DNA of 64,000 nt from Cylindrotheca closterium (GCA_933822405.4 CAKOGP040001870.1:248001-312000), one strand, 5' to 3'. Positions 21,943 to 32,345 are shown, counted from the first letter of the stretch. The notes: generated from the sequence alone by a model not told the origin. Program-made: numbers and translations.

Positions 21943-22506
21943 CTAATATCGGTATGCCCGAAGAAGTCGTTGCGCTCGTGCTTCTTGAAGGCGATTTTTT
22001 CGGCAAGCACGTTCTTGCCTTCTAGCTTTCAATGCACCTGTTCGGTCCAATTTCACCTTTGATTTTGCGAAAAGATCTCTTAGACTGTTTTCATAGTGCG
22101 AAGGGCCATGACGGTCGTCTTCTTTCTCCTGCTGTAAGTGAAGAGAACCATATCTCCTATCCATATTTTGAGCGATGTGGCCAAGCAACGTGGCGAAACC
22201 TTCTTCATAGTAGGAGTCCGAAATGTCTATCGTCCGTGGCAATTTAATTTTTGCTGGTATGGTTTCATTTCGATTAATTTGTTTGTTCACGTCAATGAGC
22301 CAAACTGTGATGATGGAAGTCTCTGTTGCCAAGAATAGTAGACCATCCGCCTGGTGAATATGTTCTCCCAACTCATTGTCCTCGACTTCTTCCCAATCAT
22401 CATTGTGGTCTAACGCAACAACAAAACTTGTGTATGCCTCAATATCTTCTTTAAGACGTGCAGCAGTTTGTTGGTTTTGCTCGCTGTAACTCAAGTAGAT
22501 CTCCAT
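21943..22506 (-). CDS. Small TIR-like domain protein, 187 aa
   Basis: A single-exon minus-strand frame with ATG at 22506 starts MEIYLSYSEQNQQTAARLKEDIEAY, matching the first strand and helix of TIR/TIR-like folds (hydrophobic strand, SYS, then an amphipathic helix). A second strand (FVVALDHNDDW), an acidic helix (DNELGEHIHQADGLLFLATETSI) and a region resembling the TIR S-x-x-W-x-x-D/E helix (SIITVWLID) follow. The C-terminal third is charged and basic (KARRQERACRKNRLQEARAQRLLRAYRY). TIR domains serve as adaptors or NAD-cleaving enzymes; a catalytic Glu is not clearly present here, the nearest acid being Asp. The similarity is at motif level only, so another Rossmann-like fold is possible. Confidence 0.5.
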   Translation of the reverse strand: MEIYLSYSEQNQQTAARLKEDIEAYTSFVVALDHNDDWEEVEDNELGEHIHQADGLLFLATETSIITVWLIDVNKQINRNETIPAKIKLPRTIDISDSYYEEGFATLLGHIAQNMDRRYGSLHLQQEKEDDRHGPSHYENSLRDLFAKSKVKLDRTGALKARRQERACRKNRLQEARAQRLLRAYRY

Positions 22507-23119
22507 GTTTGTTTCTGTGGTTGGTTTTGCCCTTCTTGGTTAACTAAGAATTGATGAGCTTCGGCTAAAACTTTTGCAAATTTGTGTTCATTGCAACTAC
22601 ATCGCGTCGTACCGATACCGATACCGTAGATGGTAGATGGTAGATAAGCCGACCCAGCCAAGCGATATTATCGTTCCCGAATTTGTAAAACTCTCACCAG
22701 ATCTTTATTGCAACGTCGCTTCTTTTCGGACTATATATATCATCAAACTGTGATTATTTTAAAAACAAAGTAAGCCCCTATTCGATAATTTTTATGTTTC
22801 CAGTCCCGACTTGAATCACACAAACCAGGAATCGTCCTTCTTTGCTGTTCATCTGTTTATTTGCATCTAAGTAGACGACAATGAAAAGGCGAAGCAAGGT
22901 TTCGGAGAAATACAACTTCGACTTATTTTAGTTTTTGAAAATGCACTCTGTTTTCGCCTATGATCCTTTTCACTGAGGTTTCGGAGCAATTCGACTTGCC
23001 TTATTTAATTTTTCTTCTAAAAGCCCCACAGTTTCGCCTGTTTTCCCAAATCGTTGGTCAAAGACACAGAAAAACTAGTTTGTGATTGTGCTCACAATAA
23101 AACAACAGATCAAAAAACC
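22507..23119. other. Intergenic with short repeats
   Basis: The divergent region between the TIR-like gene and the LURP-one-like gene has GATACCGATACCG and TAGATGGTAGATGGTAGATAAG near 22612-22647. A segment around 22900-22950 (GGTTTCGGAG, CGACTT, TTATTTTA) recurs in altered form around 22977-23035. No gene was found. Confidence 0.4.
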
Positions 23120-23824
23120 ATGAACATTCAACGTCATATACCGTACACCTCTATCGATCTTTCTGCAACACCAACGACAGCTCTGCATTCACACTATGAA
23201 AGACGACAGTCACGTCGCCTTTCAAGCTCCGAGTTTTCAACAGAGGAATGCAGTGGTGACCCTTGCGCACGCGAGACAAGCCAAGAGTTTACCATGCGCG
23301 ATAAGGGCAAAGCTATGCTTATCGATGGGATCGGCCAATCCTGGAAAATCAAAGGCCGCATCGATCCTTTCGGGGGCCGAGCTATTCTCCAAGAGAACGG
23401 TAAAATCATTGCTGTTGTAATCAGCGAACGATCAGGAGGACGATTTGAATACAAGCTCTTGGGAATCACACCCCTCTACCCAACACAGAAACCTCATCGA
23501 ACGACAATCAAGGCCCAGAAACTTTATGAACACATAGTTATTCGAAAGAAAAGTTCCTTTTCCAATAACTTTGTGATCCAAGGTCTTTGTGACAGAATGG
23601 AGTATGTTGCGCAAAGTACCTCAAAGTTTGGTCCCCTTCAACTCAAGGTATACGAGAAAGAATCTGGTCGATACTGCGGTGCAGTGCGACAATACTTTGA
23701 GGACGGCGATGTGTCGTCAAGCTCATGGCAAGTTCGGGTGGAAAAAGGAATCAACCCAAAAATCATGGTGTGCTTGACTGCAATTGCGAACAAATCCATG
23801 GGGAGAGCTGTGATGTTGTGGTGA
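23120..23824 (+). CDS. LURP-one/tubby-C2-like protein, copy A, 234 aa
   Basis: The start is taken at the first in-frame ATG (23120, MNIQRHIPYTSID); the frame is open for 22 more codons upstream without Met. Beta-strand-rich repeats (SWKIKGRIDPFGGRAILQ, GKIIAVVISERSGGRFEYKL, FGPLQLKVYEKESGRYC) and a C-terminal NPKIMVCLTAIANKSMG resemble the 12-strand barrel plus final hydrophobic helix of LURP-one-related/scramblase-like (tubby C2) proteins. Members of this fold bind membranes or act in defence and lipid scrambling; no role can be assigned here. It is a paralog of the gene at 24791-25444 in the same orientation. Confidence 0.65.
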   Translation: MNIQRHIPYTSIDLSATPTTALHSHYERRQSRRLSSSEFSTEECSGDPCARETSQEFTMRDKGKAMLIDGIGQSWKIKGRIDPFGGRAILQENGKIIAVVISERSGGRFEYKLLGITPLYPTQKPHRTTIKAQKLYEHIVIRKKSSFSNNFVIQGLCDRMEYVAQSTSKFGPLQLKVYEKESGRYCGAVRQYFEDGDVSSSSWQVRVEKGINPKIMVCLTAIANKSMGRAVMLW

Positions 23825-24790
23825 AAAAATACCGTGCAAGAGAAACGACCAGCATGATGGATAAAACGATTTATTCATGAATGAAATGCAATTTGAAAGT
23901 ACAATAGTATGAAGTCAACTGGAACAATAAAGACAATTTCGTCTGTACTTCACTTGTTTATAGTTCTATTTGCGTTTTGTCGGTACTACACTTTTATCTG
24001 ATCCCTATCAACAAACCTTACACACCATACTTCTTTGGAAGGAAATCAAGAAGCTTCATGGATGTGTTGGAATGGAATTCTCGTCACATACATACATTGC
24101 TATGTTCGTCCTTAGCTAGGTCGCATCCTGCTACAGTCCAATACAAATCTAAAAGGTTGTTGCCTACTGCACGTACTGCATGAAGCATGTCCTTAGAGTT
24201 TCGGAGCTATTTGTAGTGTATGCTCCTTGTGACAGGCCATACTGGACTGATTCCGCAGTTTCGGTACCGTACAGTACAGTACAGTACCGTACAGTACCGG
24301 TAGTCCAGAAACCAGCAACACTCCGCATGATCAATTCTTGATCAGAACCAAGCAAGAGGAGCACCGAGGGTGACTAGCTAGTACAGTAGCGGTAGATGAT
24401 TGACTCTTCCAAAATTGGTGACGTATTGATTCTTCGTTGTCGCATCGGCCGATGAATGAATCGTTCATTTTGCTTCTTCTGCGGTTATGCGATGCTCTTC
24501 GTCGAAACAGATAAATATCTGACCGGAAAATGTAAAAATAACTACTGTCACAGCGAGAACTTCAATTAATCACCCTAATTCTTTTCCAGCGCTATTAATA
24601 TTTCATAGGTTCTTCCACCATATCAATCCAATAATATGGTTGAATAATATAATACGCTTTTCCAGTGAGAAAAGTGGTTGCGTGTATTTACAATCGTGTT
24701 TGTTACCGGCTTTTTGATACCAGTATATCGTTGAGCTCACAAATCCAAAAAGCTGAACCCAAAACGAGAAATCAAACCTACAATTCGTAT
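23825..24790. other. Intergenic between the two LURP-one-like genes
   Basis: Only short open frames are seen. This stretch contains the GTAC-rich repeat described separately and an AT-rich zone (24590-24660) likely to be promoter. Confidence 0.4.
24262..24305. repeat. GTACAGTACC / CGGTAC simple repeat
   Basis: The stretch is built of overlapping TACAGTACC and CGGTAC units (…GTACAGTACAGTACAGTACCG…) and ends in ACCGGTAG. It is largely self-complementary. Confidence 0.75.
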
Positions 24791-25444
24791 ATGACAATGT
24801 CATTGAAATCTAGATCAACTTTTCAATCTAGCGTTTATTATTCACCAGAAGACTCGGACGGCCGCAGCAACAGCAACCATGAGTTCATCATGCACCAGAG
24901 CACTGGCAGAACAATGACGGTCGATGGTATTGCCGATGGTGCAGGAAGATCGTGGAAAATCAAGGGGCGCATGGATGGCTTCGGTGGACGAGCCATTCTC
25001 CAAGAGAATGGCAAAGTCCTCGCCGTGGTTTTGTCCGAGAGAAGTGGCCGATGTTTCGCCTACAAATTGCTCTACCCTACACCACTGTGCCCCACACAAA
25101 AGTCGCACCGAATCCGAATCAGGGGCCAATTGCTCTACGAACACATGACTATTCGAAAAACAAGTTGCTTTTCAAACAATTTTGTTGTAATCAACAATGA
25201 TCTTAATTGTGGTAATGAAAACAATATCGCCTATGTTGTCCGTGGATCTTCCAGATTTGGACCACTCCGGCTAAAGGTCTACCAGAAGGACACGAAGCAA
25301 TGCTGCGGGGCAGTGCGCCAGTCCTTTGAAAATGGCAGTGTATCTTCTAGCTCTTGGCAAATCCGAGCAGACAAGAATATCAACCCGAAAATTATGATCT
25401 GCTTGACCGCCATTGCGAGTAAATCCTTGGGAAAACTCCATTGA
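24791..25444 (+). CDS. LURP-one/tubby-C2-like protein, copy B, 217 aa
   Basis: The start is taken at the first in-frame ATG (24791, MTMSLKSRSTFQ); the frame is open upstream from a GTG at 24665 but that part is not shared with the paralog. It shares with copy A the blocks SWKIKGRxDxFGGRAILQENGK, FSNNFV, RFGPLRLKVYQK and NPKIMICLTAIASKS. It has a longer acidic N-terminal Ser/Asn segment and a six-residue insertion in the middle (NDLNCGNENN). The shared pattern of short beta strands plus a hydrophobic C-terminal helix supports a single fold. Function is unknown. Confidence 0.65.
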   Translation: MTMSLKSRSTFQSSVYYSPEDSDGRSNSNHEFIMHQSTGRTMTVDGIADGAGRSWKIKGRMDGFGGRAILQENGKVLAVVLSERSGRCFAYKLLYPTPLCPTQKSHRIRIRGQLLYEHMTIRKTSCFSNNFVVINNDLNCGNENNIAYVVRGSSRFGPLRLKVYQKDTKQCCGAVRQSFENGSVSSSSWQIRADKNINPKIMICLTAIASKSLGKLH

Positions 25445-25454
25445 AGGGGATCCA

Positions 25455-25487
25455 TGCATCATATATACATATATGTATATATATATC
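25455..25487. repeat. TA-rich microsatellite
   Basis: An ATATATACATATATGTATATATATAT tract lies just downstream of the LURP-one-like copy B. It is self-complementary and may serve in 3' end formation or be neutral. Confidence 0.6.
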
Positions 25488-25661
25488 CGATGTTTTTGGA
25501 CACGAACAAAGATCAGTCGAAATAGAATCATACCACTAGAAACAACAAAATTTTGAAGCAATCTGGTCTCAAGTGTTTCAATCTTGTCCTTTCTGTTTTC
25601 AATCCTTCGATGATACACTAAGTGGTGTACCGGCCGGCATAGTACTGTATGGAAATTGTCA

Positions 25662-26768
25662 CTAGGGGCTTATGCGAGGCCAAAATGTGCCAGTATCCAC
25701 CTTTTCACATGTGATCACAATATTGGATCCGTCAATGGTCCATGTGCACCCGTCAACATCAATTGCGCCATACAGTGACACATCCAGAATATCTTGCTTG
25801 TCATATTTCACTTTAACTTTTTTGCTGAGAAAGATGACTTTTACGAGTTTCTTATTGAAGGATGACGACTCCTCCATTGGTGGCAACACGGACAGCTCCA
25901 CTTCTTCTTCATCTTGAGTCCACGAAAAGTTGTTCTCTTCGGCGGTATTTCCTTCCGTCCCAACCGCAGGTGGTTGAACTTCCGACGTCTTGTTGGTCAC
26001 CTTGTTCAGTTCCTGTTGCCAAATAAGGTTTTCAGAGATTGCTCGTTGCATCCACTGGGATTCTCGGTTGGTATCATGGACTTCAAAGTTGACATTTTGC
26101 AAGGTTGGTCTGGAAGTGACTCGTCCAATGAATACATCTCCATAAAAGTTGGGAGGAGGATGGAAACCACAAGTGGCTGCGATACGAGTGGCTCGATTGT
26201 TATTCGGCAGTTTCTTGAGCATGCCAACTTCGTCCAAATAAATGTAGACTCCAGTGTAGCCGTTGGTATCCGCAGGATGAACAAGAGGAAAGGTTTCGAC
26301 ACTCCCCATGGCAGCAGCCGCATTCATGGAAGCAGCAGAAATGTTGGATTCTACTAGACCAGACAAATTGCCCCCCGCAAAGTGCTTAGTGGCTTGTTGC
26401 TCCAGCAATGCGGTATCAATGGATTGCCGATCCGAAGCAAAGTAGGGCTTGACGTATTTGGGAAGAAGGTCGCCGTTAGCGTTCTTTGCTAGAGAAGCTG
26501 GTAGCTTCAAACTAAAGATTTCCTTGGATTCATCTTGAGGGACGCATACAAATGACACGTTGTTGCTGGAGACGTCGTCTTCGTCTTCCTTCAATCCAAC
26601 ACCCGCCATTTGCTCCAGAATGCTTGACATGGTACCGGTAGTGCTGGAAGAGCAGGATTCGGAAGTGGCAGTCTGGGGCGGTTCAATCTCTACTCCCCGC
26701 TCTCGTAGCCAATCTTCTCGTTGTTGCATGGTCATGGATGCCTCTTCTTCATTGCTGTTGGACGCCAT
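25662..26768 (-). CDS. CS-domain (NudC/p23-like) protein, 368 aa
   Basis: A single-exon minus-strand frame opens with ATG at 26768. The C-terminal 90 residues form a CS domain: FSWTQDEEEVELSVLPP, KKVKVKYDKQDILDVSLYGAI and CTWTIDGSNIVITCEKVDTGTFWP give the strand pattern and W-P ending typical of NudC/p23/HSP20-like cochaperone folds. The N-terminal 250 residues include an acidic Ser-rich stretch (SESCSSSTTGTMSSILEQM), SLKLPASLAKNANGDLLPKYVKPYF and YTGVYIYLDEVGMLKKLPNNNRATRIAATCGF. The last of these looks like a globular domain I cannot name. A cytosolic HSP90-cochaperone or dynein-chaperone role is inferred from the fold only. Confidence 0.75.
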   Translation of the reverse strand: MASNSNEEEASMTMQQREDWLRERGVEIEPPQTATSESCSSSTTGTMSSILEQMAGVGLKEDEDDVSSNNVSFVCVPQDESKEIFSLKLPASLAKNANGDLLPKYVKPYFASDRQSIDTALLEQQATKHFAGGNLSGLVESNISAASMNAAAAMGSVETFPLVHPADTNGYTGVYIYLDEVGMLKKLPNNNRATRIAATCGFHPPPNFYGDVFIGRVTSRPTLQNVNFEVHDTNRESQWMQRAISENLIWQQELNKVTNKTSEVQPPAVGTEGNTAEENNFSWTQDEEEVELSVLPPMEESSSFNKKLVKVIFLSKKVKVKYDKQDILDVSLYGAIDVDGCTWTIDGSNIVITCEKVDTGTFWPRISP

Positions 26769-27973
26769 TGTGGGTTGATGGGAGTGGATAGTATTGTATT
26801 GTACTACTATACTGCAATGATGATGTAATGATGTATGGTAATGATGATGATGATGATTTGCGGTTGCGAATTGGGGTACTGCACGGACGCCATACAGACC
26901 ACGTAAATGACGTCATCTGGATGATTGAATGAATCTATCATGAATCATGAATCCTCACATTTTATGTAGGTATGGGGATTCCTCAAGGACGTCAATCGCA
27001 GACAATAACAATGCCATGATGATGATTATGCTTGTTATTATTCATTCATCATTCAGCTTACAGGATGAAGCAAAATCCAAACTCTTCCGTCTACCTCATG
27101 AGAATCCTCGCGAAACGAGTGGCATCATCGGCCAAACTCCAACCTCTCTTTGGATCATCTTCTAGTACTACAGTAAGGGAGGGCAATAACTGTATTGTGA
27201 AATGAGAAGGCAGGCTGATCGACACAGCAGGGTTTCATCATTTCTTTCATGACTGTCAATTTTGGACGCTTCCATCAGTGAGCAGTACACGAATTATTCA
27301 TCCATATTCTTCTCTGATGGAGTGGCCCCAACTTTCAAAGTTTTTCAATGAGAAAGCGCGAATTATTAGGCCGTCGTCTCCACCCAGAAGCCGCGGCGCT
27401 CTAGCCTCAGCTTCACCAAGCCTTGACATTCACAGTCACGCTGATGCTTCATCAACTGTCGCTACTGCAGTGATACGAACGAACACGTTTTGAGCTGTTG
27501 CCCGAGAATTCTTCCGTTTCAAGAACAAGTGTGAGGGAGAATGTTTTACCCTCTTATTTTAGTGCAGCGAGTGAGTGTGTTGGTAAGTCCCTCGAGAGGT
27601 AACAGTAAGTCATGATGGATTCTAAATGTAAATGCAGTTTTCGAAGTCACTTTTCCATATGGCTCAGAAAAATATGGCTCCCTTGCTGGGCTAAATTCCT
27701 TTTTCACCTGATATCGATGATGAATTGCCATTGAACGAAACAAGTGCCAGCAGCCAGCAGCTGCCTTGCGATAAGTGGAGCGATTGTTTCTTTGCATGCT
27801 TCACGTTTTCGTTATTAGAATACATGAGATAAACTTCGATGATGTTGAAGCCTTGGTGATTGCATTATCGGTCTTGTTGAAAGTCTGAGTTTTTGCGCAT
27901 CATCTCCAGTTGATTTCAGGTAGCCACCCCATGCATTGAATGCTGTTTTGAAAGCAAAAAAAGAAGTGGTGGA
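26769..27973. other. Gene-poor 1.2 kb interval
   Basis: ATGATG-rich simple sequence lies at about 26815-26860 upstream of the CS-domain gene. The remaining short open frames have no recognisable features. Confidence 0.5.
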
Positions 27974-28450
27974 TTAGTATGACGACAAAAGGATGCATCG
28001 AGAAGAGGTTGGAGAACATTCCTTACCATCTGATAGTCCCACTTCTTGTGCGACGCTTGAGGAATCACTGGACACTGATAGGTATGCTTCTCGGATAGGT
28101 TCCCAATCTAGATTTCCTGACAGGAGCTCGTCGCATTGTGCCTCTTGAGCATACAGGACCACCTCGCATGCTTCTTGCTTTGTATGTCTCCTTCGTTTCG
28201 ACGCTTCAGAGCTCTTGTCTTCTAATCCACGGAAGCAAATCTCCCTTTTGTCTTCTTCTCGTTCGCCATTGTCAATCATTTCGACGATCGACCTGTTGTT
28301 TTCGCGAATTCTTGAATACCCATTTGCATCAATCCATATTTTCGATCTTTCTGATGCAGTGTAGTCGTCAATGCACTTGACACCATGAACCTTTACAACC
28401 TTCGAGAACTGTACCCTCTTTGGACGAGATATTGAACTATTTGTCTTCAT
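27974..28450 (-). CDS. Short diatom-type hypothetical, 158 aa
   Basis: The single frame from ATG at 28450 begins with a basic leader and then VQFSKVVKVHGVKCIDDYTASERSKIW and SRIRENNRSIVEMI. This pattern (V-x-F-x-x-x-V-x-V, D-D-Y-T, E-R-x-x-I-W, R-I-R) recurs in many short diatom proteins of unknown role. A middle basic stretch (SKRRRHTKQEA) could direct nuclear entry, and the C-terminus is Ser-rich. A GTAAGG at about 28025 could be a splice donor, so the last residues are uncertain. I do not know the function. Confidence 0.55.
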   Translation of the reverse strand: MKTNSSISRPKRVQFSKVVKVHGVKCIDDYTASERSKIWIDANGYSRIRENNRSIVEMIDNGEREEDKREICFRGLEDKSSEASKRRRHTKQEACEVVLYAQEAQCDELLSGNLDWEPIREAYLSVSSDSSSVAQEVGLSDGKECSPTSSRCILLSSY

Positions 28451-28973
28451 GATTGATTTTTATGTTTTCGGAAGATAATGTTTTATTTGTCTCTGTTCGT
28501 GTTTTGTGAGTGCCAGACATTTGGGAAAGAGGAGAAGAAATATGTTTATTTAGAAGTTCGTGTTTGTCACCATATTTACGACCACGTCATCAGTACTGGC
28601 ACCATGCATTTTGAGAAGCTTGTGGCCAATCGTGCATCTTGGAGTTCGCTTTCATGTCTTTGTACGTGCAAAAAGTGTGTCAAAAGTGCACCCGCATATT
28701 TGCCTGACATTTTCTGGGATGTGATTGACATTCAAAGTTCGCGGCATGCATGTGCAATGTAAGAGCAAATCGACGATTGGTTGTGAGAGATGTATTTAAA
28801 AAAATATATAAGTCGGGTTTTGCAAGATTGTAATAGTACTAAGAACATTAGTTTACGAGGAATACAGTGACATACAACGCCTTTCGACTAAGCTTGAATG
28901 CTTTTTACACAGACCCGTTGATTCGCTACTACTTCGGTCATTTCACACTTTTCTAATCAACAGTAGAGACACT

Positions 28974-30500
28974 TCAAATTCCATTGCAGAAGGAGGCCAT
29001 GGCGTTTCTAAGACTGTTTCGTTGCGATTGCATTTCTAGTCGACAATGCTTCACGATCCTTGAATTTCCATTACTCTTTTCTTCCATGCTACGCTTTGAC
29101 GGGGTCGTTCTCGCCAAGGCGTCGATTTTCATTTGTACCCTTGACCTCATTACATTTCTCTTGGATCGGGCAAGGTCCAATCGGCTCATCCCAGCCGTAA
29201 CAGTCGTCGGAGCGATATCGGGTACAATGCTCAAAGAAGAGCTCCTGTCCGCAGTGCAGAGGAGGTCTATCTCTATTCGCTTCGTGACTTCATAGATCGG
29301 ATTCGGTGGAAGTCCTAACAAATAGTGGGACCAAATCAGCCACAAGAGAAGCAGCAAAGTCAATTGTTGCATCCTTGTATCTTTCAGCAATCTCACACCA
29401 AGTCCATTCATTTCCAAATCGCAAATCATGGGTTCTTCTCGCAATAGTGTATACACGAAATCTAGTTGATTCGGTGCTGCCGTGACCTCGCCTAGCAGTT
29501 GAATTCGTTGTTCTGGTGATACTAATGGAGAATAGTACCGCGCGTTCAGATTCATTCGGTGAAGCTCCAGCTGGAGATCGATTGCTCGTTTTCTTTCTTC
29601 CATCCCAAGAGGGAAGGTGCAAGCAAAGAATTGCAAACAATTCGAATACGACCTTAAATGATCATTCAAGATATTGAATGAGTCTTTGTTGAATTTCACA
29701 TCATTTGCAACTTCCAGTTTCGTCCAGTGTGATCGAATTCCGTCTAGTACAGAATTGAGTCCTGTCTTCGTATTGCCATTAGCATTCAGAATAAGCTCTT
29801 GTAGTTTAGGCTGTGTATTCGATGCTATCACTTGCATTTGGTCATCTTCCAGTCCAAGATTGGTCAGTTCGAGACGGTTAAGACATTTCGTCGACTGCAG
29901 TAGCTGCCGAAGTGCTGGGCTGGAGGCGAAGCTAGTGTTCCAATGCATAAAAGAGGAAAAGCATCGTAGCTGCAAATTCGTCATGATTGGTATCGTGCAT
30001 AATGCTCCAAGTAATGGATCCAGTAAGTAGAGTGAATCCACCGGTGTGATGTGATTCAGAAAATTCAGAAATGAAAATTCCTGAAGACTTTTGTGATTCC
30101 GTACGGCTTCAGCCATATCCTCAACATATGTGATTGAATCCAAGATTATTCCTCCTTCCACTTTCAGAATGCGAAGATTTGGCGCATTGATGCTCAGAGC
30201 TAGAGACTGTCCTGGAATCACTTGACCCATAATCGTGCCATGAACGACCAATGTTGTCAAGTTTTCCAGATTACCAAGCTGCTGAAACAAGGATCGCCGT
30301 TGATTCCATCTCAAAGTCCACTGTGGTGGTCCAAACAACTTATCAGCAAGACGAATCCTGTGGCACTTTTGACTTTTTGCAATGCCGGTTAGCTGTTTCA
30401 CATCCTCCGGAGTTTCTAATAGAATTTCAACTTGTTCATCTTCGATTCTGTTGGTATCCTTTTGTTTTCGGGTCTGATTGCTTATTAGTGGAGTAACCAT
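28974..30500 (-). CDS. Leucine-rich-repeat (RNI-like) protein, about 508 aa
   Basis: The frame is open from 30617, but the first codon there is TTG; the first ATG is at 30500 (MVTPLISNQTRKQ). Degenerate LRR units run through the first two thirds: LGNLENLTTLVVHG, APNLRILKVEGG, HKSLQEFSFLNFL, TKCLNRLELTNLGL and QPKLQELILNANG. An acidic/basic C-terminal part follows with a hydrophobic stretch (LTLLLLLWLIWSHYLLGL) and a Lys/Arg-rich tail. This resembles the many large soluble LRR proteins of diatoms with no assigned role. The Leu-rich stretch might be a membrane helix or a buried LRR-cap helix. Confidence 0.65.
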   Translation of the reverse strand: MVTPLISNQTRKQKDTNRIEDEQVEILLETPEDVKQLTGIAKSQKCHRIRLADKLFGPPQWTLRWNQRRSLFQQLGNLENLTTLVVHGTIMGQVIPGQSLALSINAPNLRILKVEGGIILDSITYVEDMAEAVRNHKSLQEFSFLNFLNHITPVDSLYLLDPLLGALCTIPIMTNLQLRCFSSFMHWNTSFASSPALRQLLQSTKCLNRLELTNLGLEDDQMQVIASNTQPKLQELILNANGNTKTGLNSVLDGIRSHWTKLEVANDVKFNKDSFNILNDHLRSYSNCLQFFACTFPLGMEERKRAIDLQLELHRMNLNARYYSPLVSPEQRIQLLGEVTAAPNQLDFVYTLLREEPMICDLEMNGLGVRLLKDTRMQQLTLLLLLWLIWSHYLLGLPPNPIYEVTKRIEIDLLCTADRSSSLSIVPDIAPTTVTAGMSRLDLARSKRNVMRSRVQMKIDALARTTPSKRSMEEKSNGNSRIVKHCRLEMQSQRNSLRNAMASFCNGI

Positions 30501-30890
30501 CGTATTCAGATCACCGTCTATCCATGGCGAGAGGGGCGATAGGATGGTATGATGATGTATGCCTTTCACTGTAGTATCAGATAAGAAGGTTTTGATTTGA
30601 AGGTGTTCGGTTATCAATTTTTATGGAATCAAATTATGATGGGGCGGACGAGAACAGACGTAAATGACCTTTTAATAAAAAAATCGTATGGACGCACTGT
30701 CTTATCAATGTAGTATAACAACAGTGTAGCAACAGATTGAATTTATTCATTTGCAAAATTGGGTATTTTCCATCTCCTAAAGAACCAAAAAGGAGAAAAT
30801 ATCCCAGTACAGGCCACTAAAAACTTCCAGAAGAGATTTGCGCAGCCGCCCCACGATGGGCACCTGGTGATGACAGCGATCAGTAGTGTT

Positions 30891-32345
30891 CTATTTCATA
30901 GCAATAGCTTTGCCGGACATCATTTTTTGGGGTCGCCATCCCATAAAGTCTTTGATTGCTTCTACAGCAAGAAAGGAAATTGCGCCCGTTGGCGCCAATT
31001 TGATCAAGTTTGGGACTAGACCAGCGTACACACCTTTGATCCCTTCCTTTGCAACGACCTGACGGAGACAATCAACTGTACCAGAGTATTGAATTGGTCT
31101 GCCCCCGATACCTTGGACCTGTAACCGCTTCCAAGCCATTTGAAAGGGAAAGGCAACAAAACATGCCGTCATACTGGATATTGCGCCCAAGGGTATACCA
31201 ATGAGTGGATTGGCGGGGCGTGGATCATCCGGTGGACGATTGAAGGTGGTATACTGTACCTTCAGCATATCATAGACGAAGAACTGGGTACCATAATATG
31301 GAACTGCAAACATGTTGGCTGGAAGCAGTCCCTTGTAAAGCCCTCGCATACCCTCCTCCTTGACTGTACTCTTCAAACAATCTAACATCCCATCGTATGC
31401 GCCAGGTGAAGTCATTAGCCGGGTGCGAATGAGATCAATCGGATACACACCTGTTTGGCAGACAATACCGCTTGACATTGATGCAGCGAGTGTCTGAAGA
31501 GGCGTCGGCTTGTTTCCTTCACCAGCATACACAACTTTGAAGTAGTCCTTTGCATAGAAAGCAATAGCCATTTGTGGTGCAATTCTACCAATATTGAGTG
31601 CATTACCCGCCCAAAATCCAGTGATTCCCTCAACTTTGAAGATATCTTGCATACAAGCAAGCATGCTCGGATACCTGCCAGCATCTGCAATCATTTGGAC
31701 TCGAGTTCGTTCCAATGGTGCGATGATTGTCCTTGAAATGGAATTTCCTAAACCTCCAGCAACAGCTGAAGTCCATGCCGGAACTGTTTTGGATTCGTCG
31801 CGCTTTGCAGAACGGGAAACGTCAATGGCAGATACACCGGCTAAATCAGAGTCAGATTCATATTCCATCCACGTGTCCTTCAGAGATGAAAAATGCGAGG
31901 GATGCAATAGAGCAAAACCTGATCTGAACTCTTCAAATGACAGTCGTTGGTCTCCGTCCTTGTCTAGCTTTCTCATAAGCATCGATGCATTCTTAATCGG
32001 TAGATCGAGGTGGTATAGAAACAACTTCAGTTCTTGAAAGTCGATGAATCCACTGTTGTCTCTGTCTACGCTCTCAAAGAGGACTTTCATATCTTCGTGC
32101 TTCATTCCAACCCATTCCTTGAACTCCTCGAAATCGATTTCGGAGTTATTGTCTTTGTCGAGTGTGGTGAAAACATCAAAGGCATAGTTTGCTGGATACC
32201 GCAGTTTTTGAAGACCTTCTTGAACCTCGGCAAAATCAAGTGAGCCAGAGTTGTCTGTATCCAATTCCACAAAGACTTTGTAAATCTCATCTGAAAAAGA
32301 CCCTCCTTTCCCCGACACGCCGCCTTTGCTCGAGCTGGCTCCCAT
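30891..32345 (-). CDS. Calcium-dependent mitochondrial ATP-Mg/Pi-type carrier (SCaMC-like), 484 aa
   Basis: An intronless minus-strand gene has ATG at 32345. The N-terminal half carries four EF-hands (loops at about 29-40, 63-74, 94-105 and 128-139). Loops 1 and 3 are canonical (DTDNSGSLDFAE, DRDNSGFIDFQE), while loops 2 and 4 lack the usual Gly at position 6. The C-terminal half has three mitochondrial carrier repeats with signatures PLERTR, PIDLIRTR and a degenerate third PFQMAWKR. This layout is that of SLC25A23/24/25-type ATP-Mg/phosphate carriers of the inner mitochondrial membrane, where Ca2+ on the intermembrane side switches adenine nucleotide exchange. Length fits the family (about 470-490 aa). 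No mitochondrial presequence is seen, as expected for carriers. Confidence 0.93.
   Translation of the reverse strand: MGASSSKGGVSGKGGSFSDEIYKVFVELDTDNSGSLDFAEVQEGLQKLRYPANYAFDVFTTLDKDNNSEIDFEEFKEWVGMKHEDMKVLFESVDRDNSGFIDFQELKLFLYHLDLPIKNASMLMRKLDKDGDQRLSFEEFRSGFALLHPSHFSSLKDTWMEYESDSDLAGVSAIDVSRSAKRDESKTVPAWTSAVAGGLGNSISRTIIAPLERTRVQMIADAGRYPSMLACMQDIFKVEGITGFWAGNALNIGRIAPQMAIAFYAKDYFKVVYAGEGNKPTPLQTLAASMSSGIVCQTGVYPIDLIRTRLMTSPGAYDGMLDCLKSTVKEEGMRGLYKGLLPANMFAVPYYGTQFFVYDMLKVQYTTFNRPPDDPRPANPLIGIPLGAISSMTACFVAFPFQMAWKRLQVQGIGGRPIQYSGTVDCLRQVVAKEGIKGVYAGLVPNLIKLAPTGAISFLAVEAIKDFMGWRPQKMMSGKAIAMK

Noticed and set aside
24262..24305. Possible CRISPR-like array
   Set aside because: The units overlap with no unique spacers; it is a simple GTAC repeat in a eukaryotic intergenic region.
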